Source of the DNA: Pirellulaceae bacterium
GTDB taxonomy: Bacteria > Planctomycetota > Planctomycetia > Pirellulales > Pirellulaceae
Direction of reading: 5' to 3'
DNA length: 64,000 nt
Assembly: GCA_023382975.1 (NCBI GenBank)
Contig: JAHDXO010000051.1
Coordinates: 1-64,000 of the forward strand
In this document: positions 11,709 to 19,038 of the stretch, in pieces
Layout of the letters: every line of letters begins with the position of its first letter
Position numbering within the stretch: the stretch's first letter is position 1
The notes under the pieces: generated by a model
The model's database searches: none
What the model was told of the DNA's origin: nothing
What the model saw: only the letters and a program-made list of their open reading frames with translations
Position numbers and translations under genes: made by a program

Positions 11709-12650
11709 TCAGTTTGAAGCGTAAGCCGAGGAGCGATCCGTGCGTCGTGCCAGTTCGCTGGTGTAGCTTCGGCCCAGACTGTCGGCGTGCTCCTTGACCC
11801 ACTCGGTCAGCATGGTGTTGCCGGTTGGCGGCGAGTCCACGTACAGGAGGTCGTTCATCAGACCATCGATCTCGTCCTTGGTGACGACCACATCACCGAC
11901 GAGCATTCCCAAGACCCGGCCCACAGCGTGGCCGAGCCATGGCGGGACCGACACAACGGGGCGTGGTTTGCCGATCAATTCGCCGATCATGGCTGCAAGC
12001 TCTCGGTACGTGAAAGTCTCCGGGCCGATGGCGTCGATGATCACATTCTGACGGCTCTTGCCTTGTTCGACTGCCAAGGCGGCCAGATCATCGACGTAAA
12101 TGGGCCGGAGGCGATAGCGGCCATCCCCGAACACTCCGAAGATCGGAAGACGGCGCAGGACCCAGGCGATGTTGTTGATCAGGACATCTTCCTTCCCGAA
12201 CAGGACCGCAGGACGGAGGATGGCATGGGAGATCCCGGAGCTGGTCAGGGCTTTCTCCAGAACGGCCTTGCCGCGGAAGTATTCGAGCGGGGAGTCCTCG
12301 GACGGATTTGTGATGCTGACGTGGACGACTCGCTGGACCCCCGCTTTCCTGGCGGCATCGAAGAGAGTGAGGGTGTTCTGGACGGCGTCGGCGTGCTTGA
12401 AGAGTCGGTGATTGAACCGCACCCAGTACGTGTTGTAGAGCACCGAAACGCCTTTCAGACGCTCGGCCAAGAGCTCTGGCTGGTCAAAGTCGAACGGAAA
12501 CGGCTCGATTCGCTCGCCAAAGGGATTGGCTCGGGAGGCGGAGTTGGTGAGCGCGATGACGGTCTGGCCTTCTTTCAGAAGTCGCTGAGCGATGTACTTG
12601 CCGGAGTAGCCGTATGCGCCGGTCACGGCATGGATGGGGGCGCTTGACAT
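11709..12650 (-). CDS. NAD(P)-binding SDR-like protein (NmrA/NDUFA9-like)
   Basis: A 313-residue atypical short-chain dehydrogenase/epimerase. The nucleotide site is GAYGYSGKYIAQRL near the N-terminus (G-x-x-G-x-x-G). YFRGKAVLEKAL carries the Y-x-x-x-K-like region, here with a disrupted tyrosine spacing, as in NmrA- and complex-I-associated relatives that may sense cofactor rather than reduce a substrate. ATG at 12650 follows ATGGAGTT. It stands alone on the minus strand, facing the DinB gene. The substrate is unknown. Confidence 0.8.
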   Translation of the reverse strand: MSSAPIHAVTGAYGYSGKYIAQRLLKEGQTVIALTNSASRANPFGERIEPFPFDFDQPELLAERLKGVSVLYNTYWVRFNHRLFKHADAVQNTLTLFDAARKAGVQRVVHVSITNPSEDSPLEYFRGKAVLEKALTSSGISHAILRPAVLFGKEDVLINNIAWVLRRLPIFGVFGDGRYRLRPIYVDDLAALAVEQGKSRQNVIIDAIGPETFTYRELAAMIGELIGKPRPVVSVPPWLGHAVGRVLGMLVGDVVVTKDEIDGLMNDLLYVDSPPTGNTMLTEWVKEHADSLGRSYTSELARRTDRSSAYASN

Positions 12651-12844
12651 GCTGCAACTCCATGTGTTGAATCAGAGCGATTGGGCCGGACTTCGGTTCT
12701 TCCCATAGGACACGAACCGGCAGATTGCGACGGAGATAACGGTCCTTTCGTTGGTCAGACAAAATCACGGGTTGTGCAGCAACTGGCGACTGGGTGTGGA
12801 ATGGCGAAGGACGGCAACCAGCCTGCTGCGATGGAAGTCGCTTC

Positions 12845-13249
12845 ATGAAACAGGACGAAGAACACCTGCGGCTCTTATCGATCTTCCACTACGTAGTCGG
12901 CGGACTGACTGCCTTGGCCGCCTGCTTTCCGTTCATCCACTTGGCCGTGGGGATCGCTCTGGTCAGCGGGGCGTTCCCGGTTCCGCAGGGCCAGCAGGGG
13001 CCGCCGCCGATTCTAGGTTGGATATTCATCGCCACCGCGTCCGTATTGATTCTCGGCGGATGGACGATGGCCGTTGCCGTCGTCCTTGCGGGGAGATTCC
13101 TGGCCCGGCGCGTCCACTACATGTACTGCCTTGTCGTCGCCGCAGTGGAATGCCTGTTCATGCCGCTTGGGACCATTCTCGGCGTATTCACGATCATCGT
13201 CCTGATCAGGCCATCGGTCAAAGCCTTCTTCGAACCAACGCACCCGTGA
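12845..13249 (+). CDS. Small conserved multi-pass membrane protein
   Basis: A 134-residue membrane protein beginning MKQDEEHLRLLSIFHYVVGG. Hydrophobic segments lie near residues 12-45 (two close spans), 58-80 and 90-120. Proteins with this start are frequent in bacteria and have no known function. The ATG at 12845 is preferred over 12794 because it matches the usual start of the family and follows ATGGAAG. It lies 50 bp before the nitrilase-family gene on the same strand, which may indicate co-transcription. Confidence 0.7.
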   Translation: MKQDEEHLRLLSIFHYVVGGLTALAACFPFIHLAVGIALVSGAFPVPQGQQGPPPILGWIFIATASVLILGGWTMAVAVVLAGRFLARRVHYMYCLVVAAVECLFMPLGTILGVFTIIVLIRPSVKAFFEPTHP

Positions 13250-13299
13250 AATGGACCAAGTGAGCCACCGAACAGACATTTGCAGAAGGTGTGGAAGAC

Positions 13300-14148
13300 A
13301 TGGACTTCGAAATGGCACTCGTCCAGATGTCGGTGACCGGCGGCGACAAACGGCGAAATCTCGCGCGAGCCGAAGCGCTGATCGCGGAGGCGGCGGCGCA
13401 CGGGAGTCGCTTGGTCGTGCTGCCGGAAGCCATGGATCTGGGATGGACACACCCTTCCAGCAGGACCGCCGCGGAACCGGTACCCCATGGTGAACCGTGC
13501 CGACGATTGGCTGAATCCGCCGCCCGCCACGGCATCTTCCTCTGCGCCGGACTGACCGAGCGCTGCGGCGATCAAGTCTTCAATTCGGCGGTGATTCTCG
13601 GCAAGGCCGGAGAACTGCTTTGCTTGCACCGCAAGATCAACGAGCTTGAGATCGGCCATCCGTTCTACGCACAGGGTGACAGGCTGAACGTCGCTGCAAC
13701 CGAACTGGGGACGTTGGGACTGATGATCTGCGCCGATGGTTTCGCACAGGACCGTGTTCTCAGCCGTTCGCTGTGCTACATGGGAGCCGACATCCTGCTG
13801 TCCCCGAGCGCCTGGGCGGTTCCCGCCGACCACGATAACCAGACCGATCCCTACGGGGCGATCTGGAAGAACTCGTATCGACCCGTCGCGCAAGAGTTCT
13901 GCGTGTGGATCGCTGGTGTCAGCAACGTCGGGCCCATCGACGACGGACCGTGGGCCGGGCGAAAGTGCATCGGCTGCTCGCTGGTGGTTGGTCCCGACGG
14001 AGCGGAGGTCGTTCAAGGGCCTTACGGCGTCGATGCCGAGACGATTCTGTATGTCGATGTCAAAACGGTGAAACGTCCAGCTCGCGGTTGTGGCTGGACC
14101 GAGTACTGGTGCCCAAGTTCTACGTCCAGTCCGGTTCGGTTCGTCTGA
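13300..14148 (+). CDS. Carbon-nitrogen hydrolase (nitrilase superfamily)
   Basis: A 282-residue nitrilase-fold amidase that hydrolyses a non-peptide C-N bond through a Glu-Lys-Cys triad: Glu43 (VVLPEAMD), Lys112 (LHRKINEL) and Cys144 (LMICADGF). The rest of the fold is intact. The amide or N-carbamoyl substrate cannot be read from sequence. An in-frame GTG at 13291 is an alternative start; ATG 13300 is used because the domain begins at once (MDFEMALVQMS). Same strand as the membrane protein upstream. Confidence 0.85.
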   Translation: MDFEMALVQMSVTGGDKRRNLARAEALIAEAAAHGSRLVVLPEAMDLGWTHPSSRTAAEPVPHGEPCRRLAESAARHGIFLCAGLTERCGDQVFNSAVILGKAGELLCLHRKINELEIGHPFYAQGDRLNVAATELGTLGLMICADGFAQDRVLSRSLCYMGADILLSPSAWAVPADHDNQTDPYGAIWKNSYRPVAQEFCVWIAGVSNVGPIDDGPWAGRKCIGCSLVVGPDGAEVVQGPYGVDAETILYVDVKTVKRPARGCGWTEYWCPSSTSSPVRFV

Positions 14149-14430
14149 TTTTTGCTGCCGCCGACGCCGAGCAGGCCCGCTGTCATGGCTTCTCAGTGGA
14201 AGTGCGACAAGCCGGCGGAGATCGAAGCTGGATCGCTGCCTGTATCAAGGTTGCTCGACCGAGCGGTCCAGATGTCCGTCTTCCAAAACGGCGGACAAGG
14301 GCGGCGGTTCAGGATCGTTGGAGGCCGGTTGTGCGCAACGGTTTCGCGGTTGCCTTTTTTCGCGAGCAGGGAATCGGTACACTCGGGCATTGGCCTGCTG
14401 GCAAACAACCGACCAAGAAAGTGGACCACA

Positions 14431-15741
14431 ATGGCTGATCTCCAAGACGGCGAATCCATGGAAATGCAGGGCTCCGGCGCCAAGCCCTACGTCCTGAAGA
14501 ACGTCGGCGGGGTGTACTCCTGCACGTGTCCGGCCTGGCGGAATCAATCCACACCGATCGAGCGGCGCACGTGCAAACATCTCCGCAAGTTGCGGGGCGA
14601 GGAGGCGGAACGCGAGCGGTTGGGGGCGGAACTCGCGCCTCGGCCCGCCACGCCTGCCGGGCAGAAGGAAGAACCGCCGCTCCTGCTGGCACAGACCTGG
14701 GACAACGCCACGGACTTGACCGACTGGTGGATGAGCGAGAAGCTCGACGGCGTGCGGGCCTTCTGGGACGGCAAGCAGTTTCTGTCCCGGCAGGGCAATC
14801 GGTTCCACGCTCCGGATTGGTTCGTCGCGGGGTTGCCTGCCGAGCCGTTGGACGGCGAACTGTGGATCGGCCGCAAGCAGTTTCAGCGCACGGTGAGCAT
14901 CGTCCGGCGCCAGGACGAAAGCGAGCTGTGGAAGGAAATCCGCTTCCTTGTGTTTGACGCACCTGGCTGTGACGGTGGCTTCGAGGCGCGCTTGGAATTC
15001 TTGTCCGAGACGTTCCGGACGAAGCAACAGCCCTACGCCAGGCTACACGAGCATCGGCGCTGTCCGGGACTGTCGCAGCTTCGCGAGGAACTTGCCCGCG
15101 TGGAAGCTTTGGGGGGCGAGGGTCTGATGCTGCGGCAACCGGGGTCCGCTTACGAAATAGGCCGGTCGTTTACTCTGTTGAAGGTCAAGACGTTCCGGGA
15201 TGCGGAGGCGGTGGTGCTGGGCCACCAACCCGGCAAGGGCAAGTTCAAGGGACTGCTGGGCGCCCTGACAGTCCAGCTTCCAGACGGCACGGAGTTCTCT
15301 GTGGGAACCGGCTTTTCCGATGCCCAGCGAGCCGCCCCGCCGCCTGCCGGCAGTGTCATCACGTTCCGCTACCAGGAGCTTTCCGATGGCGGAGTGCCCC
15401 GGTTTCCGTCCTTTGTCCGCGTCTGCAAACCGGCCTGGACCGAGCCAACCGCCGGAAGTCCGCCGAAGAAATCGGCTGCACCCGGCGTCAAAGCCGATGC
15501 GGCGGTTGCGGGATCGACGGATGGCTCGGCCGTGCGGCACTTCGAGTTCGTCGAGGGCAAATCCAGCAAGTTCTGGGAGATCTCCGTGGACGGCTGCGAG
15601 GTGACGGTTCGCTATGGCCGGATCGGCGCCGCCGGAATGAGCAAGGTCAAGACCTTTGCCGATGCCGAAGCTGCTCAACGCGATGCCGACAAACTCATTG
15701 CGGAGAAGACCGGCAAAGGATACGTCGAAACGGGAACCTGA
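14431..15741 (+). CDS. ATP-dependent DNA ligase with SWIM zinc finger and WGR domain
   Basis: A 436-residue ligase with three parts. Residues 29-52 are a SWIM zinc finger (C-T-C-P-A-W-R-N-Q ... R-T-C-K-H-L; ligands Cys31, Cys33, Cys48, His50). The nucleotidyltransferase core has the adenylation lysine Lys104 in SEKLDGVRAFWDG and later ligase motifs (PLDGELWIG, GGEGLMLR, LLKVKTF), followed by an OB fold. The C-terminal about 80 residues are a WGR domain (FEFVEGKSSKFWEI, VRYGRIGAAG), a nucleic-acid-binding module also found in PARPs. It would seal nicks in DNA or act on damaged ends, as an accessory to the replicative NAD-dependent ligase. ATG 14431 is chosen because the SWIM region follows at once; the frame is open upstream but not protein-like. 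Confidence 0.88.
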   Translation: MADLQDGESMEMQGSGAKPYVLKNVGGVYSCTCPAWRNQSTPIERRTCKHLRKLRGEEAERERLGAELAPRPATPAGQKEEPPLLLAQTWDNATDLTDWWMSEKLDGVRAFWDGKQFLSRQGNRFHAPDWFVAGLPAEPLDGELWIGRKQFQRTVSIVRRQDESELWKEIRFLVFDAPGCDGGFEARLEFLSETFRTKQQPYARLHEHRRCPGLSQLREELARVEALGGEGLMLRQPGSAYEIGRSFTLLKVKTFRDAEAVVLGHQPGKGKFKGLLGALTVQLPDGTEFSVGTGFSDAQRAAPPPAGSVITFRYQELSDGGVPRFPSFVRVCKPAWTEPTAGSPPKKSAAPGVKADAAVAGSTDGSAVRHFEFVEGKSSKFWEISVDGCEVTVRYGRIGAAGMSKVKTFADAEAAQRDADKLIAEKTGKGYVETGT

Positions 15742-16039
15742 AGAGACCGGCAGCCGTTGTCCGGTGAAGCTGGTCCACCAGGGGCCGTAGTGCAACCAGA
15801 GCTTGAAGTTGAAGCGGGAGGCGGCGGTCAAGAAACTGACGCGGCGGCAGAAGTTGGGGCTGATCGGCGTCGGCGAAATTGCAAGGGCCGATTCGCAGGC
15901 CGCGTTTCCGGTGTAGAATGTCCGCGTGCCCGCACGGGCGAACGTGCCGCGGACACGCCGCACCCAACGTATTTTGCGGCCGGGCTGTCCTGGCCGCTGT
16001 TCCAAGCGAACTCTTGCCACCTAATTGCCGCGAGGTACG
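15742..16039. other. Gap with a minus-strand open stretch of unknown meaning
   Basis: About 300 bases between the ligase and methyltransferase genes. On the minus strand an unusual aromatic-rich stretch (RFNFKLWLHYGPWWTSFTG, near 15760-15830) is open, but it has no clear start or ribosome site and runs on as antisense of the ligase gene. I do not call it a gene. Confidence 0.3.
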
Positions 16040-16666
16040 ATGCCGACCTACTTTGACCAAGCCGCCACCACCTGGGACGACAACCCGGTCCGAGTGGCGT
16101 TGATGCGAGACGTCGCGGAAGCCATCTTCCGCCAAGTGCAGCTCGCGTCCGACATGGAGTTGCTCGACTACGGTTGCGGAACCGGCCTGATCAGCTTCTT
16201 CCTGGCTCCGCATGTCGCCGCCGTTACGGCCGTGGACAGCTCCGAAGGGATGCTGGCTGTTTTGCGTGAGAAGATCGACCAGACTGGCACTCGCAATATC
16301 CGGGCGATGCGTCTCGATCTGGAGCAAGACGCCGTCCCCGATGCCCGTTTCGATCTGATCGTGGTCAACATGGTCATGCACCACGTGGCCGACTCGGAGC
16401 GGATGCTGCGGAACTTCCATGCCATGCTGCGGCCCGCCGGTGTGCTGTGCGTGTCCGACCTGGACACGGAACCCGGCGTTTTCCACGATTCCGAAGCCGC
16501 CGCGACGGTGCATCACCACGGATTCGACCGGCAGGGATTCCGGGGAATGATGGAGCGTTCCGGTTTCCACGACGTTCGGGAGACCACCGCCCACACGATT
16601 CGGAAGCCGGTCGCGGAGAGCGGAGAACGCGACTTTCCGGTGTTCCTGATGACGGGCAGACGATAG
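16040..16666 (+). CDS. Class I SAM-dependent methyltransferase
   Basis: A 208-residue Rossmann-fold methyltransferase of the UbiE/COQ5-like group. Motif I is LLDYGCGTGLISFFL, followed by the acidic VDSSEGM loop and a motif IV-like DLIVVNMVMHHV. The acceptor is unknown. The ATG at 16040 follows GCGAGGTACG and matches the usual start; a TTG at 16025 is less likely. Three bases separate it from the next gene, so the two are probably co-translated. Confidence 0.85.
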   Translation: MPTYFDQAATTWDDNPVRVALMRDVAEAIFRQVQLASDMELLDYGCGTGLISFFLAPHVAAVTAVDSSEGMLAVLREKIDQTGTRNIRAMRLDLEQDAVPDARFDLIVVNMVMHHVADSERMLRNFHAMLRPAGVLCVSDLDTEPGVFHDSEAAATVHHHGFDRQGFRGMMERSGFHDVRETTAHTIRKPVAESGERDFPVFLMTGRR

Positions 16667-16669
16667 CGC

Positions 16670-17140
16670 ATGCCAAAGTGCCGATTCTGCGACCACGACG
16701 TACACCCCAGCATCGGTCAGTGCCCGCAGTGCGGTGCGCCGGTGGACAAGCCCAGTGCCGACCTGGAACAGCGAGTTCGGGTGCTGCTGGACCAAGGTCA
16801 GAAGATCGAAGCGGTCAAGGTCTACAAGGACCAGACCGGCGCAAGTTTGGCCGCAGCTAAAGAAGCGGTCGAAGCCATTCAGGCTGGCGCAGACCCATCA
16901 GTCACATCGGTCTTGGGCGGCGATCTGGAGGCCGAGTTGCTGCGGCTGCTGGGTCGGGGCGACAAGCTGGAAGCGGTCAAGCTGTACAAGGACCGTATGG
17001 GCGTGGCGTTGATCGAGGCCAAGCAGGCTGTCGAATCGCTGGCAGCAAGTCACGGGCTGGTAACCCAGCGAGCCGGATGCTTGGGCGTGGTACTGGCGGT
17101 TCTGCTGGCTGCCGCCGTCCTGGGCACTGCGATCTGTTGA
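16670..17140 (+). CDS. Zinc-ribbon protein with two L7/L12 C-terminal-like repeats and a membrane tail
   Basis: A 156-residue protein. Residues 1-25 form a zinc ribbon (C-x-x-C near the start, then CPQCGAP). Two repeats follow, each like the C-terminal domain of ribosomal protein L7/L12: QKIEAVKVYKDQTGASLAAAK and DKLEAVKLYKDRMGVALIEAK. The last 20 residues (LGVVLAVLLAAAVLGTAIC) form one membrane span with a short outside end. Such stand-alone L7/L12-like repeats occur in several bacterial phyla without a known role; they may be protein-binding modules. Three bases after the methyltransferase stop. Confidence 0.75.
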   Translation: MPKCRFCDHDVHPSIGQCPQCGAPVDKPSADLEQRVRVLLDQGQKIEAVKVYKDQTGASLAAAKEAVEAIQAGADPSVTSVLGGDLEAELLRLLGRGDKLEAVKLYKDRMGVALIEAKQAVESLAASHGLVTQRAGCLGVVLAVLLAAAVLGTAIC

Positions 17141-17157
17141 TTGGGAAGGGGACTCAC

Positions 17158-17589
17158 ATGAAACCGCACACCGTTTCTGTGCAGGAGGCCGAGCACATAC
17201 GACAAGGCAAGTGGCAACTCGGGTTCGTGCCTGAACATCGCCATTGGGAGAACGCACCGGAGATGTGAGACCGTTTTCTCGGCTACGGCAGGCCGGGCCC
17301 TCGGCTTGACGTAGTCCTGAAACTGGCCGCAGTTGTCGATGGGACCGGACAACCGGGGGCACAGACTGGCCGGGAAGAGCACGGCTGCGATCCGGCACAA
17401 TCGCAACGGGAAATCCGTGTATCGGCAGCACAGCACCGAATCATCAAGCCGAGATCCAGGCGTCGTGACTTGCTGACGCTCCTGGGGCTGATCGTTGCTG
17501 GTGGCTTGCTCGGCTTGGTCCTTGCTTTGTTGCGAAAGCAGATTGTGCCGTACTTGTTTGGATGCCTGTGCTACAACGCGCCCCCGTGA
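17158..17589 (+). pseudogene. ORF of 143 codons with one in-frame TGA; single-span membrane protein
   Basis: The ATG at 17158 has a strong site (GGAAGGGGA) and gives 36 residues (MKPHTVSVQEAEHIRQGKWQ and onward) before TGA at 17266-17268. The same frame then stays open for 106 codons, including a clear hydrophobic span near 17460-17540 (LLTLLGLIVAGGLLGLVLALL) and basic flanks, until TGA at 17587. The part after the first TGA has no ATG of its own, which suggests one interrupted gene. A hairpin at 17283-17314 (two stems of 5 and 6 bp, loop starting GG) lies after the TGA. Readthrough, selenocysteine or simple decay are all possible; decay is the plainest reading. No family recognised. Confidence 0.45.
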
Positions 17590-17601
17590 ATCATCCGGGC
17601 T
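17563..17601 (+). repeat. Partial copy of a dispersed intergenic repeat
   Basis: This 39-base stretch matches the right end of the palindromic element at 43634-43745 (tgcctgtgctacaac ... cccccgtgaat.atccgggct) with two differences. It covers the 3' ends of both flanking interrupted ORFs. Confidence 0.7.
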
Positions 17602-17815
17602 GGTCTCTGAAGCACATCAGAAACAGCTTGCCTTCGTAGGCCGTTTGAAAGCTGAGATGTGCGAGGTTGCCGCTCATGTCTCGTCATCCCTGCTTGGCCA
17701 GCATCCCGGTTGTGAATTCGTCCGGCCCCGCGGCTCGTCGGGCGTTCCGTCGAGTCGTCGTGAACTGGTCGATCGAAAACATCGACGCCATTTGCGGGTC
17801 AAGTGCTTCTGCCAT
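17591..17815 (-). pseudogene. Small ORF with one in-frame TGA, directly after the M55 peptidase gene
   Basis: Starting six bases after the peptidase stop, ATG 17815 opens a 74-codon frame (MAEALDPQMASMFSIDQFT...). It is broken only by TGA at 17684-17686 in the context AKQG-TGA-RDMSGNL, and ends ...YEGKLFLMCFRDQPG. Tryptophan would fit the context well, so a TGG to TGA mutation is likely. No SECIS-like hairpin follows. The product is not recognised. Confidence 0.4.
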
Positions 17816-17821
17816 GCTGGA

Positions 17822-18670
17822 CTATTTTCCAATCAGCAATGCTTCAACAGAATCGCCAGTCTTTTCGACCCGCCTCGGATCTTCGACCGGCTTGAACTCC
17901 GGGTTATGGGTTCGCAGAGACCCTTTTGGCAAGTAATCCCAGCGAAGTGTAGCCGGGTATTCGATCTCGATCGGTCGAATCTCGTTTCGCTTGGCGAGGG
18001 CTTCCTTGGTCTTCAGCGTGATCAGACGGCGGGACTCTTCCAGTGGCAGCAGATCGGCGCTCTGCGGGCCCGTTCCCACCTTGGTCTGGCAAGTGACCAC
18101 ACCGGGAAGCCATGACCGGGCCTCCGCACAGCACTTGTCATCGCCAGAAACCATCACCACCGGGACGTTGTGTTCCGCCGCAATCGCCGCATCAACGCCG
18201 ATCTCGCCTACCTCCCGGCCATTGAGCCACATCCCCTGGATCGAAGCGGACGAAAACGAATGGGCAAGTGTGCCGCCCGGCGTGAGTGCTTTGGCGTGAT
18301 ACCCCAGCAGGATCAACGCAGCGGAACCTTCCATGTCCTTGAAGCGACTTCCTGGAGTCGGGCCTTGGATCAGCTTCGCCCGCTGGTCAATCGCTTGTGG
18401 ATCGACGTTTCGACCACCCCCGTGATGATCCCGGATGACGACTTCCGTTGCCCCTGCGGCAAAGCACCCTTCGATGCAAGCGTTCATATCGCCGGTCATC
18501 AGTTGTTTGCCCTCTTCACCAAAAACCTGCTCGCTGCACGTCACCCCGCTGCATCCCTCCATGTCGGTCGAAATGTAGACCTTGAATCCCTGAGCACAAG
18601 TGGGCAGTCCGAAGCAGAGAACCAAGGAGCAACTGATTAGCAGAGGCGTCTTTCGGCGATGACTGATCAT
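17822..18670 (-). CDS. M55 family D-aminopeptidase (DppA-like), exported
   Basis: A 282-residue zinc peptidase of family M55, which cleaves peptides with N-terminal D-amino acids such as D-Ala dipeptides from cell-wall turnover. The metal motif STDMEG (Asp36, Glu38) and the downstream RDHHGGG histidines are present. A signal peptide (LLISCSLVLCFGLPTCAQG) precedes the domain, so it should act outside the cytoplasm, unlike Bacillus DppA. ATG 18670 has AGGAT upstream. Two possible cysteines near the signal cleavage could allow lipidation, but no clean lipobox is seen. Confidence 0.85.
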   Translation of the reverse strand: MISHRRKTPLLISCSLVLCFGLPTCAQGFKVYISTDMEGCSGVTCSEQVFGEEGKQLMTGDMNACIEGCFAAGATEVVIRDHHGGGRNVDPQAIDQRAKLIQGPTPGSRFKDMEGSAALILLGYHAKALTPGGTLAHSFSSASIQGMWLNGREVGEIGVDAAIAAEHNVPVVMVSGDDKCCAEARSWLPGVVTCQTKVGTGPQSADLLPLEESRRLITLKTKEALAKRNEIRPIEIEYPATLRWDYLPKGSLRTHNPEFKPVEDPRRVEKTGDSVEALLIGK

Positions 18671-18715
18671 TGCGGTATCCTTTCATCTCGCATGACACAT
18701 TGTCCTTCACGACGG

Positions 18716-18966
18716 TCATCTTGATGACTCCAGCGGGCCGATCCGCTTCGTGCCCACCGTCAATTCGTCGATCCACAACTTCTGGGCGTGCGGCAGAAGT
18801 CCGGGACCGAAGTAGGGCGCCATCAAGAACTGGTTGAACTTCATCTTGGGAAAGTCGGTGGATCGCAGCACAACGTCCGTGTGCTCGACGACGAGCTTCC
18901 CGTCGAACCAGCCACGCCCCTGCTCCGCAGAAGCTCCGGTGATTGCCGCCGAGCATCCGTCGAGCT
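18716..18966 (-). pseudogene. C-terminal remnant of a lyase- or lectin-like secreted protein
   Basis: About 80 codons are open between a TAG near 18967 and the TGA at 18716. They read like the last jelly-roll strands of a secreted polysaccharide-lyase or concanavalin-like protein: GWFDGKLVVEHTDVVLR, then FPKMKFNQFLMAPYFG, then LWIDELTVGTKRIGP. There is no start and no N-terminal part, and the next gene upstream is divergent. The family call rests on general resemblance. Confidence 0.5.
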
Positions 18967-19038
18967 AGTCTAATGTCGTATTCGAGCGATGCAACGGTCC
19001 GCAGCCAGGTAATTCGTCGAATTCGGAGGAGGGAAACG

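Noticed and set aside
17684..17686. Selenocysteine at the TGA of the small ORF after the M55 gene
   Set aside because: No hairpin with suitable spacing follows, there is no nearby cysteine, and Trp fits the context better.
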